A DNA stretch of 64,000 nt from contig HG799470.1 of NCBI GenBank assembly GCA_000531095.1, forward strand, positions 134,210-198,209, given 5' to 3'. Shown here piece after piece: positions 1 through 7,593 of this stretch; the first letter of the stretch is position 1, and every line of letters starts with the position of its first letter. Under the pieces are notes generated by a model, which had not been told where the DNA came from, searched no databases, and worked only from the letters and a program-made list of their open reading frames with translations. Position numbers and translations under genes: made by a program. The DNA is from Gemmata massiliana (lineage in GTDB: Bacteria > Planctomycetota > Planctomycetia > Gemmatales > Gemmataceae).

Positions 1-232
1 CGAACGTCAGGTTGTTCCCGCTCAGGTCCTTCAGCGCGGTGTACGTGACGTTGTCGCTGGATTCCTCAATGGTGATCGTGGACGAGCCCCCGCCCGCACC
101 GACGTTGACCAAGAAGTTGGCCGGGATGCCCCCGCCCGTGCACTGCACGCCGGTCTTGTTCCCATTACTGAGCACTATCGGGGCGAGCACCGCCTTGAAA
201 AAGGCTGCCGCGAGATCGTAGACGCCGAGCAT
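1..232 (-). CDS. Phage virion protein, partial (N-terminal part)
   Basis: The ATG is at 232 and the frame stays open to the window edge, so only about 77 residues are seen. The protein begins MLGVYDLAAAFFKAVLAP and then has glycine-rich and beta-type sequence (GAGGGSSTITIEESSDN), a style common in small head or tail decoration proteins. It is the next leftward gene after the capsid gene and belongs to the same morphogenesis module. There is no catalytic motif. It may be a head decoration, head-tail joining or tail protein; I cannot choose between them. Confidence 0.55.
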   Translation of the reverse strand, partial: MLGVYDLAAAFFKAVLAPIVLSNGNKTGVQCTGGGIPANFLVNVGAGGGSSTITIEESSDNVTYTALKDLSGNNLTF

Positions 233-269
233 GTTGAGTGTCCCCGTGGGGTGGTGATTATTGGGAAAG

Positions 270-288
270 GGGCCGCGCTCTGCGGCCC
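270..288 (-). terminator. Hairpin after the capsid gene
   Basis: A 7-bp perfect GC stem (GGGCCGC / GCGGCCC, 5-nt loop) is followed on the minus strand by CTTTCCC. It sits between the capsid stop codon and the next leftward gene. It could be an intrinsic terminator or an attenuator that lowers expression of the next gene; the T tract is weak. Confidence 0.45.
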
Positions 289-386
289 GGTGGTTATCAG
301 ATCAGCGTGACGTACCCACTATTGCCGGGATCGTCGAACCGCATCGACTGCGGTGAGGGCGACGGGGCCTGCCCGCCGCCGGCCCT

Positions 387-1802
387 TCAGTTGTACTGCA
401 GACCGCGGGCGACCGCGACGAGGCCCGGGTGCTTCGGTCCGCCGTTCCCGACGAGCTTGGCGCGGAGGATCGTCTGGTCGCGCTTGAAAGACTCGCCGGC
501 CTCGGTGCTGGACACGACCTCGACGGCGCCGAGCAAGCCGACCCAGAAGTCGCTGATATCGAGGCCGATCAGGTCCGTCTGGAAAGCGTACTCGGTCGGG
601 TTGTCGCCCACGAACTTCTGGATCTGGTTGGTCTTGTTGTAGGGCACCCCGATCAGCTGCGCCGGGAACCCGTCCTTCGCGGCGCGGGCGAAGTCGTACA
701 GGAACCCGCCCTGGCCCGCACCGGCCGAGGTGGACCACCGCTGCTTGAGGATGTCCCAGAAGTAGTCCGGACGGCCGATCCACTGGGTCATCTCGCCGTT
801 GTTCGACTCGACGGCCGAGGGGAAGTTCATCAGGTCCTGCGGGGCCGTGTTGAGCACCTGGTCGGCGCCAATCTCGATCAGGTTGATGCCCCAGTCCTTT
901 ACGCCGTTGGCCTGCTCGTCGGCCATCGTCAGGATGCCCCACGGCTGGTCGTCCCCGCCGTTCCCGCGGAGGAACCCCGCGTCCATCGACAGGGCCACGC
1001 TCGCCATGAGCGACGTGCGGAACATCGCATCGACTGACGGGCTACCGTATGCAATCAACTCGTTCGGGAAGTCGGCCAGGCAGAGCAATTTCTTCGGAAG
1101 GAAGGTCGTGGTCCCGGTCTTGGCCTGCGTCGGGTCCACCTGCTCGTTCTCATTCGCCCAGCTACCGAGCGGGTCCTTCAGCCAGCGCGGGAACCGCACG
1201 CCCGTCGGCGGCATCGCCGAGATGGAGGCGTTGCCGAACGCCAGCTTGTTCCGCAAGAGGTCGATCAGCTCGCCCTGCACCGGGGCGCCTACCACCGCGC
1301 CACCCGTGAAGGTGTCGATCCAGGACTGGGCCTTGGACCCGTAGCTGAAGCGCTTCCGAAGCCAGGCCGTCTCATCCGCGTCCGGGGCCTTTGCGCCGGC
1401 CAAGACCAGGTTCTTGATCTCCTGGTACTTGGGCTGGGACTGGATCTCGTCGGGCATCAGTTCCAGCCCGAGCGGCATCATGACCCCGCGCGGGTCGCGC
1501 TCGATCCACCGCTTCTCGTAGAGGGCGTCCAGCAGGTCGCTGACGTGCATCTCCAGTTTCGCGTTGTCCGGGCGGCAGTGCCCCATCGCGGTGGCGAGAG
1601 CCTTCTGGGCGCTGTACCCGCGGTCCCCCAGCTCGCCCGTGGTCACGTGCGGGCCGTCGGAGTTGAACACCTCGCGCACGGCCGGGCCGCGGCGGGGCAA
1701 GCTCTTGGTCTGCGTCGGGGCCGGGGTCGCGGCCCCGGACGCGGCGGGAGCAGCGGTCCGAGCCTTCGCGCGCTCCAGCAGGTTCTTCACAGTCGTCTTC
1801 AT
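387..1802 (-). CDS. HK97-type major capsid protein
   Basis: A 471-residue protein, a usual length for an HK97-fold capsid precursor with an N-terminal delta or scaffold region. The first ~60 residues are charged and Ala/Pro-rich. The body carries typical HK97 capsid features: LSMDAGFLRGNGGDDQPWGI in the middle, and a late stretch SDFWVGLLGAVEVVSSTEAG followed by FKRDQTILRA, which matches the end of the P-domain/beta-hinge in the family. The gene follows the prohead protease leftward with a 51-bp gap, the usual order for an HK97-like head module. The protease presumably removes the N-terminal part during maturation. The frame continues in phase for 29 codons past its TGA stop (see findings). 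Confidence 0.9.
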   Translation of the reverse strand: MKTTVKNLLERAKARTAAPAASGAATPAPTQTKSLPRRGPAVREVFNSDGPHVTTGELGDRGYSAQKALATAMGHCRPDNAKLEMHVSDLLDALYEKRWIERDPRGVMMPLGLELMPDEIQSQPKYQEIKNLVLAGAKAPDADETAWLRKRFSYGSKAQSWIDTFTGGAVVGAPVQGELIDLLRNKLAFGNASISAMPPTGVRFPRWLKDPLGSWANENEQVDPTQAKTGTTTFLPKKLLCLADFPNELIAYGSPSVDAMFRTSLMASVALSMDAGFLRGNGGDDQPWGILTMADEQANGVKDWGINLIEIGADQVLNTAPQDLMNFPSAVESNNGEMTQWIGRPDYFWDILKQRWSTSAGAGQGGFLYDFARAAKDGFPAQLIGVPYNKTNQIQKFVGDNPTEYAFQTDLIGLDISDFWVGLLGAVEVVSSTEAGESFKRDQTILRAKLVGNGGPKHPGLVAVARGLQYN

Positions 1803-1853
1803 CGCTGCTCCTATTGGGATTCCGGTAATCGGTGACAGTTCGTGTGTTCGGGG

Positions 1854-3467
1854 TTACCGCCAGCGACGCGCGTGAGCGGCTGCCAGTCGTGCGTTGTGGG
1901 TGGCGCGGTTCCGCTCCCTCGCGTCCCCCGCCTCCTGCTCCTCGACCCAGGCGGCCAGCTCGACCTCGAACGCCTTCTGGTCCTCGGGGCTCAGGGCCTC
2001 GTAAGCCTTTTCGAGGCTGTCCGCGTCGTCGCCCTTGTCCTCGGTCTCCGGCTCCGGCTGGGCGATCATCCCGCCGAGTTCCTTGCCGTAGTATTTGCAG
2101 GCCACCCGCTGGTCCTTGGTCAGGTTCTCGGCCCCACTCATCTCCGTGAGGTGCTCCGCACACTCCTTGATGGTGCCGCCCATCGCCTTCGTCAGGCGCT
2201 TGATCTCCCCGGAGTAGGATTTGCTCCCGGACTTCAGGGACTTGTCCTTGTCCCGGGAGGTCAGACGGGAGGCGATGCCCGACGCCACGCCGGAGATCAC
2301 GCCGCCCGCGGCGGCGGCCAGGAGCGCCGGGTTCTTCTGCTCGGTCTCGGGGGCGTCCTCCTCCTCGGCCGGCTCCTCTTCCTCGGCTTCCGTCTCCTCG
2401 TCGTCGCCCTTATCCTCGGCGGTCTCCCCGTCGGCGGGCGCGTCCTCTTCCGCCGGTTCTTCCTCGGGCTTGGCGGTCTCGGGGAGGGGTTCGAGGTCCG
2501 GGTACTCTGAGGCGTACAGGGCCTCGATCGAACCCAATCGCTCGTAGACCGTCTCGCACAGGTCCAGGAGTTCGGCGGAGACGTTCTCGTTCTCGAGCTG
2601 TGAGAGGTGCTCGTCGCAGTGGTCGATCCACGCGGTCAGGTGCTCGTGCGCCGCCCGCATCATCTCCGCGCCGAGCGGGAGTTTGGGGGAGGTGTCTTCC
2701 GCGGGGACTTCCTCCGCGGGCGCCTCCTCGACGGGGGCCGGAGTCTCCTGACGCGCCACTTCCGCCTTCTCGTCCGACGGTGCCGGGACGAGGGCGCCGC
2801 CGGTGCCGTTCGCTACGGCCGACTGGCTCTTGGCTTGTGCCATAGCTGCTTTCACCAGTGATTTGTGGGCCTTGATCGCGGCCATCGTGAATCCCCCTGC
2901 GACTACGGTAGTTTTGGGCGGGAGCTGGGCCTCGAGCGCCGCACGCAGCAGCGGGTGGATGGACTTGCCCTCGACCTTGTCCCTGGCGAGGAAGGCACGC
3001 ACGCACTCGCCGTTCGCGGGCACACCGACCCACGACAGCTCCACGAGCTCGACCTCGTCGAGGAAGAAGCCTCCGGCCGTGTTCTTGCGCTTCTTGGTCG
3101 GCCGGTAGCCGATGGAGTTGGTGTTCAGCCCGCCCATCTCGACCAGGGCGAAGTATTGCTCCCCGAGCTGCGTGGGGAAGAAGTACGTGGTCTGCCAGGC
3201 GGCGTGGTCACCGATCTCGACCGTGTAGTTCCCCTGCGGGTCCACGCTCTTGCCGATCGGGTCGCCGAACCATTTGCCGTGGTCGAACAGGACCACCGGG
3301 TTCTTGCGGTGTGCGGTGGTGTCGATCCCCCGCACGTTGAGAACGTCCCCGACGCGGTCCAGCCCGTCCGTAGCGAAGATGCACCGGGCCGACATGCGCC
3401 CCGTGTCGATCGCGGGCTTCCCGATCGGGCCGTCGAGTGTGGTGTTGGTGGCGAGTTTGACATCCAT
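1854..3467 (-). CDS. Prohead protease with long acidic tail (probable protease-scaffold fusion)
   Basis: A 537-residue protein, much longer than the ~200 residues usual for HK97-type prohead proteases. Residues ~1-170 are the serine protease: VVLFDHGKWFGDPIG holds the likely catalytic His, NTNSIGY holds the likely Ser (the family's S-[FI]-G-F motif), and ELSWVGVPANGEC matches the conserved EVS-VPxPA segment. After ~residue 200 there is a very acidic Pro/Glu/Ala region (runs such as EEEPAEEDAPADGE) and a helical, charged C-terminus. By comparison with other phages the tail may act as a scaffold that is digested on maturation. It lies directly upstream of the capsid gene. The scaffold role is inferred. 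Confidence 0.85.
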   Translation of the reverse strand: MDVKLATNTTLDGPIGKPAIDTGRMSARCIFATDGLDRVGDVLNVRGIDTTAHRKNPVVLFDHGKWFGDPIGKSVDPQGNYTVEIGDHAAWQTTYFFPTQLGEQYFALVEMGGLNTNSIGYRPTKKRKNTAGGFFLDEVELVELSWVGVPANGECVRAFLARDKVEGKSIHPLLRAALEAQLPPKTTVVAGGFTMAAIKAHKSLVKAAMAQAKSQSAVANGTGGALVPAPSDEKAEVARQETPAPVEEAPAEEVPAEDTSPKLPLGAEMMRAAHEHLTAWIDHCDEHLSQLENENVSAELLDLCETVYERLGSIEALYASEYPDLEPLPETAKPEEEPAEEDAPADGETAEDKGDDEETEAEEEEPAEEEDAPETEQKNPALLAAAAGGVISGVASGIASRLTSRDKDKSLKSGSKSYSGEIKRLTKAMGGTIKECAEHLTEMSGAENLTKDQRVACKYYGKELGGMIAQPEPETEDKGDDADSLEKAYEALSPEDQKAFEVELAAWVEEQEAGDARERNRATHNARLAAAHARRWR

Positions 3468-3584
3468 ACCGGGAGATTTGATTCCACCGGCGAGGGACTA
3501 CGGACGTAGCAATCAGGTGTGGGTGGCGCGCATCATGGCTGTGGTTTGGTTGAGTTTGTATCACGAACAATAAGAGAGCTAGCC

Positions 3585-3857
3585 ATGCTGATTCAGACGA
3601 AAGTGATTGTTGACGGGCACGGGGACGCGAAAGACCGGGTGAAGGAAGATCTGGGGTTGAGGCACTACGCCAACGTGCCGATACCAGGGTTCGAGTTCTC
3701 TCACGATGGGACGTCGTACCAAGTTAGTGCGATCGACTTCGGCAAGGAGCGGCCGACGGTTGTGTATCGAGGCAAGGGCGGCGCTACTAACGACGAACCG
3801 GCGCAGCCGCCAATCATTTACGTGAAGGAAATCCTTGTGGCCGCGCCGCGAAGCTGA
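3585..3857 (+). CDS. Hypothetical protein, transcribed against the head module
   Basis: A 90-residue product starting MLIQTKVIVDGHGDAK. The ATG at 3585 is preceded by AAGAGAG, a plausible ribosome site; an earlier in-frame Met gives residues without coding character. It contains a beta-strand pattern (TSYQVSAIDFG, PTVVYRGKGG, PIIYVKEILV). It is the only rightward gene among the leftward head genes and converges on the 74-residue gene next to it with a gap of 3 bp. Such lone inverted genes in head modules are often moron genes expressed in the lysogen. No family recognised. Confidence 0.55.
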   Translation: MLIQTKVIVDGHGDAKDRVKEDLGLRHYANVPIPGFEFSHDGTSYQVSAIDFGKERPTVVYRGKGGATNDEPAQPPIIYVKEILVAAPRS

Positions 3858-3860
3858 ATT

Positions 3861-4085
3861 CTACCGCCGCGCCCCGAACACCTTCCGGGGGGCGGCCGCC
3901 GGCTCGACCGCCTGGGCCTTCGCCGCGTACAATCCGGCCAGCACCGTCGCCGCCACCGGGGACGCCGCCACCGAGCGGGCGTACTCCACCAGCTCCGCCG
4001 CCGACGCGCCCGGCGCGACCTCCAGCAGGTCCCCCGCCACCTCCGCCCACTGCCGCATCACCTCAGCCAGTTCCGTCGGTTCCAT
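3861..4085 (-). CDS. Small alanine-rich hypothetical protein
   Basis: A 74-residue product, start at 4085 (MEPTELAEVMRQWAEVAG), chosen because AAGGAG lies about 6-7 bases upstream; an upstream Met at 4109 would overlap that site. It is mostly alpha-helical with Ala-rich segments and ends in a basic tail. It sits between the fibre gene and the protease gene in the leftward head module. It could be a small head assembly protein or unrelated; no family recognised. Confidence 0.5.
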   Translation of the reverse strand: MEPTELAEVMRQWAEVAGDLLEVAPGASAAELVEYARSVAASPVAATVLAGLYAAKAQAVEPAAAPRKVFGARR

Positions 4086-4119
4086 CGTCATCTCCTTGAG
4101 AGTACCCAATTGACTAATT

Positions 4120-5724
4120 TCACCCGAGAACCTCCACCGTTAAGTTCGTGCAAGTGATTGTGTTCCCGCTGTTCGCGACGCTGAATGTCGCCGTCAGGTC
4201 CAGTGCGAGGCTGGCGGTAGTATCTATCGTGATTGTGGTAGTGTTCTTCGTGCTCCCCACAAACGTGATCGTCGCGGTGGAGCTGCTCCAGATACCCCGC
4301 TCGCCCTGAACGTACACCGTCCCGCTCGCACCTGCCGTCCGGCACGTGATCTCACCCCGGAACACCCAGATGGCACTCGTCTGGCTCGTGAACAGCGAGC
4401 CGGCGCCCGTATCCAGTAGCGTCGCGCTCCCCAGCTTTAATTTCTGCTGGAGCGTCCCCGGACTCGCGCCGATCGTGCTGTAGTAACCCCGAGCAGTGAA
4501 GCGAACCGTTTTGCCCGCCGCCAGAGCGTTTGCCGGCAGGGTGAGTGACCCCACACCCGTGTTCGCCAGCGTGGTTTCGGTAGTCGTGTTGCTCACCGTG
4601 CCGTCTGCCGTCTGCGCGAACAGCAGACTATACCCACCTCCCGAGATCGCGCCCCAGGACACGGATGACCCATCCGTGGTCAGGTACTTCCCGCCATTGC
4701 CGCTCTGGCTCGGTACCAGGGCGTTGATCGCACCGCTAGCGGTCGTCTGCCCGGTCCCGCCCTTATTGATGGCGATCGTCGTGGCCGACCACGTGCCCGC
4801 CGTGACCGTGCCGATGGTGGCGATGTCAGTTCCCACCAACTTGGACGCGGCAATGGAGCCGGCCAACATGGTGTTGGTTACCACACCCGCGCCGATCGTG
4901 GTGGCGAAGCTCCCCGTCCCGCTGCCGGTCACATCCCCGGTCAAGGTGATCGTCTGGTCCCCGGTGTTGCTGCCGGAGATAGACGAGGTGCCCGTGACAG
5001 CTAGCGCGGGTGAGCCGCTCCCGGAGAGGGTGACGCCGTTGATGCTCGTCGGAGTGATGGCGCCGAGGGTCAAGGTGATGGCCGGCGTGGTGGACGGGTT
5101 CGACACCGAACCGGATACCCCGTTGGCCGTCGTCACCGATACCGACGTGACCGAGCCCGTAGCGGCAGCCGCCCAGCTGGTGTTGCTCCCGTCCGTCTGA
5201 AGCACCTTACCCGACCGGCCGGTCTGGGCAGGCAGGAAGGCGTTGAGAGCTCCGTTGGCCGTCGTCTGTCCGGTGCCGCCGTTCGCGATCGGCAGCGTGC
5301 CCGTTACGTCCGTTACAAGAGACACGGAGTTCTGAAACGCGAGCGCCCCCAGGCCCGTGATTTTTAGCGAGGACAGGGACGTGATCCACGACGGGTTGGC
5401 ATAACTCCCCGAGGTGCTCACCGCGTTCGTGACCTGCGCCGCCGTGTAGTCCCCGGACTGCGCGGTGACGACACCGGTGCGCCCGAATACAGAATCGACG
5501 GCACCACCGCCACCGCCACCGGTAACCCACTCCGTGTCGTAATCCGCGTTCGACGCCTTCGCCAGGTACTGCCCCGTGGTCCCGCCTACAGGAACACCCT
5601 CCCCGGGAACCCCCTGCGGCCCCTCCGGGCCTGCGGGACCGGGTGGCCCCTGAGTCCCCTGCGGACCCTGGGTGCCCGCGGTGATGACCTGTACACCTCC
5701 GGGCACCACTATAACCTCTGCCAT
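4120..5724 (-). CDS. Collagen-like phage fibre/spike protein
   Basis: A 534-residue product starting MAEVIVVPGGVQVI. Residues ~18-45 are collagen-like Gly-X-Y triplets (GPQGTQGPPGPAGPEGPQG), followed by a poly-Gly linker and a long Thr/Ser/Gly-rich beta region with recurring phrases (GGTGQTT appears twice, GSGTG, TLTGDVTGSG), typical of trimeric phage fibres. The C-terminal ~140 residues look like a compact beta-sandwich, plausibly a receptor-binding or decorating head domain. The gene lies between portal and protease, an unusual place for a tail fibre, so a head or neck fibre is possible. Confidence 0.8.
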   Translation of the reverse strand: MAEVIVVPGGVQVITAGTQGPQGTQGPPGPAGPEGPQGVPGEGVPVGGTTGQYLAKASNADYDTEWVTGGGGGGAVDSVFGRTGVVTAQSGDYTAAQVTNAVSTSGSYANPSWITSLSSLKITGLGALAFQNSVSLVTDVTGTLPIANGGTGQTTANGALNAFLPAQTGRSGKVLQTDGSNTSWAAAATGSVTSVSVTTANGVSGSVSNPSTTPAITLTLGAITPTSINGVTLSGSGSPALAVTGTSSISGSNTGDQTITLTGDVTGSGTGSFATTIGAGVVTNTMLAGSIAASKLVGTDIATIGTVTAGTWSATTIAINKGGTGQTTASGAINALVPSQSGNGGKYLTTDGSSVSWGAISGGGYSLLFAQTADGTVSNTTTETTLANTGVGSLTLPANALAAGKTVRFTARGYYSTIGASPGTLQQKLKLGSATLLDTGAGSLFTSQTSAIWVFRGEITCRTAGASGTVYVQGERGIWSSSTATITFVGSTKNTTTITIDTTASLALDLTATFSVANSGNTITCTNLTVEVLG

Positions 5725-5735
5725 GATGCCCTCCC

Positions 5736-6080
5736 TTAAGTGAGACCGAACGCGCCAGCGAGTAAGGTCGTGATGACGCCGTCCTCGCCGGGGCCGGACG
5801 TGAGCGTGAGCGTGTACGAGTAGCAGCCCGGGGAGATCCCCGCCGTCTGCGCGAACAGCGCGATGGTGCCGTCCGCCCCGCCGAGCGTGATGCCGCCGTC
5901 CGTCTCGGTGGACAGGACGAGGATCGTGGCGCCCTCTTGGTCGGCGACGATCATCTCCGCCGTGTAGCCGGTCAGGTCGACCGGCTCGGCGTCCTCCGGC
6001 GTGTCGCCACTCTTCCACGTGACTGTCTGGGCGAGGGTATTGCCGGCCGCCAGCGCGATGTTCCAGGTGCCCGGTAGCAT
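5736..6080 (-). CDS. BppU-like phage structural protein
   Basis: A 114-residue product, start at 6080 immediately left of the portal stop codon, so probably translated from the same message. The pattern TVTWKSGD...PVDLTGYTAEMIV...GGITLGGADGTIALF...CYSYTLTLTSGP resembles the small all-beta domain seen at the N-terminus of BppU-like baseplate proteins and related structural proteins. It precedes the collagen-like fibre gene with an 11-bp gap, so it may be the adaptor that attaches that fibre to the particle. The assignment rests on pattern, not on a search. Confidence 0.6.
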   Translation of the reverse strand: MLPGTWNIALAAGNTLAQTVTWKSGDTPEDAEPVDLTGYTAEMIVADQEGATILVLSTETDGGITLGGADGTIALFAQTAGISPGCYSYTLTLTSGPGEDGVITTLLAGAFGLT

Positions 6081-6081
6081 C

Positions 6082-7593
6082 TCAGTTCCTCCCTGCGGGC
6101 AGGATCGTGCCCCGAGTCATAGAACGCTCGAAGGCGCTGAACAGCTTCCCCTCGTCGATCCCGTTCCCGCGCGGCCCCAGGGAGCCCCCACCCAGGTTGT
6201 TGCGGGGGCGGTTCTTCTCTGTCTCCTCGTCCCGGTCCTGCCCCTCTTCCTGCTGCGGCTGGTCGCCCTCGGGGGCGGGATTGCCGCGGATGAGGTCGTT
6301 CAGGCCCGGCGTGGTTTCCGGATCGACCTCGTACCCACGCTCCCGGAGGTACTGCCCCTTCGTGATGGCATTGGCCTCGACGTCCAGTTTCAGCCCCGCG
6401 AGCTTCTGGGCATCGTCGTCCATGCGGGGCAGCTCAAACTCGCAGAAATAATCCTCGCCCACGAACGGGTCGAAATAGCTCTTGTTGAAACCCTGGGCGA
6501 AAGACTCGAGGCGGGGCTCCAGCTTGGACCAGTACACCTGCTTGATGCTCGCGTAGAGCGTGGCGAAATTCAGGTCGCCACTCATCCCACACGCCGCGCG
6601 GTTGACCTGCTGACAGGCCAGAATGAAATCCGTCAGCTGGGTCCACCCCTCCTGCCACGCCATATCCTTCGGCGCGATGTCGCCCTGTTGGAACTTGGCG
6701 CCCGGCGGGAGGATGAGGGCCTTACCCGCGTTCCGGGAGCCCGAGTAGAGCTGATTGAACGTCTCCCGGACCCTCTTCATGTCGACCACGGAGGGGTTCT
6801 GCAGCTGCGGGTCCAGCTCGATCGCGATGCCCGCCTGGCACCCCTGCTCCTGGGCGCTGATCCTGGCCTGGTCGATCGCACGCACCGTGTCGACGGACTG
6901 GCTGATGGCCTGCAGGACCGAATAGGCCGTCTTGTCGAAGAGTGGGTGCGGGTCGTAGATCCGCATCATCTGGTCGGCCGGGATGTATGCCGACATGTTC
7001 CCGCCCGGGTACTGGCTCACGTAAGGTGTGACCTGGTACGCGCCGCCCTGCCACCACGGACACGAGGGTAGCCCCGACACCCAGGCCGAGGGGATCACGT
7101 ACATCTCGCGGGGCTCACCGTACTCCGACAACTCGCCCGTCTCCGAGTCCTCCGGCGGGAGCCAGAGGTAGCACTCACCCGTCAGGTCGTACTGCTGCGA
7201 TAGGCTGTACAGGATCAGGCGAAGCGTGTCGCTCGGGTTCGGGCGTTTGAACAGGTCATAGATCGCGTCGAAAGCGGGCAGGCGCTTCCTACCGTCCGGG
7301 TCCGCGGGGTTGTAGGAGTGCTGGTAGACGACCGGCTTCGCCCTGCTCAGCTGATTGGCCGCGAAGGAGATGGGCAGGTAGATGGCGCCCGCGTAGTTCT
7401 GCGCCATTGAGATCTTGTCATAGTTAATCAGGCTCGGCGTGCTGGACCGGCGCTGTGCCAGGAAGGCGTCGAGGGCACCGGCGTAGTAGTCGAATCCCGG
7501 GTTGGTGTAGCTGCTCCCGGCGTCCCCCGTGACCAGCTGGGCCGGGCGCGTGTCACCCTTCTGGCCCGAGCGGAACGATTTGTACTGTTTCAC
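6082..7593 (-). CDS. Phage portal protein (HK97 type)
   Basis: A 503-residue product. I start it at GTG 7593, which overlaps the terL stop codon in the classical GTGA arrangement; the longer open frame upstream lies inside terL. The protein has an HK97-type portal look: an N-terminal arm, then FDAIYDLFKRPNPSDTLR, LSQQYDLTGECYLWL, a crown/stem region with QMMRIYDPHPLF, and MACQQVNRAACGMSGD-like sequence (ACQQVNRAACGM) near the clip. The C-terminus is Gln/Glu/Asp-rich. It forms the dodecameric DNA gate at one capsid vertex and docks the terminase, whose gene is adjacent. Confidence 0.88.
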   Translation of the reverse strand: MKQYKSFRSGQKGDTRPAQLVTGDAGSSYTNPGFDYYAGALDAFLAQRRSSTPSLINYDKISMAQNYAGAIYLPISFAANQLSRAKPVVYQHSYNPADPDGRKRLPAFDAIYDLFKRPNPSDTLRLILYSLSQQYDLTGECYLWLPPEDSETGELSEYGEPREMYVIPSAWVSGLPSCPWWQGGAYQVTPYVSQYPGGNMSAYIPADQMMRIYDPHPLFDKTAYSVLQAISQSVDTVRAIDQARISAQEQGCQAGIAIELDPQLQNPSVVDMKRVRETFNQLYSGSRNAGKALILPPGAKFQQGDIAPKDMAWQEGWTQLTDFILACQQVNRAACGMSGDLNFATLYASIKQVYWSKLEPRLESFAQGFNKSYFDPFVGEDYFCEFELPRMDDDAQKLAGLKLDVEANAITKGQYLRERGYEVDPETTPGLNDLIRGNPAPEGDQPQQEEGQDRDEETEKNRPRNNLGGGSLGPRGNGIDEGKLFSAFERSMTRGTILPAGRN

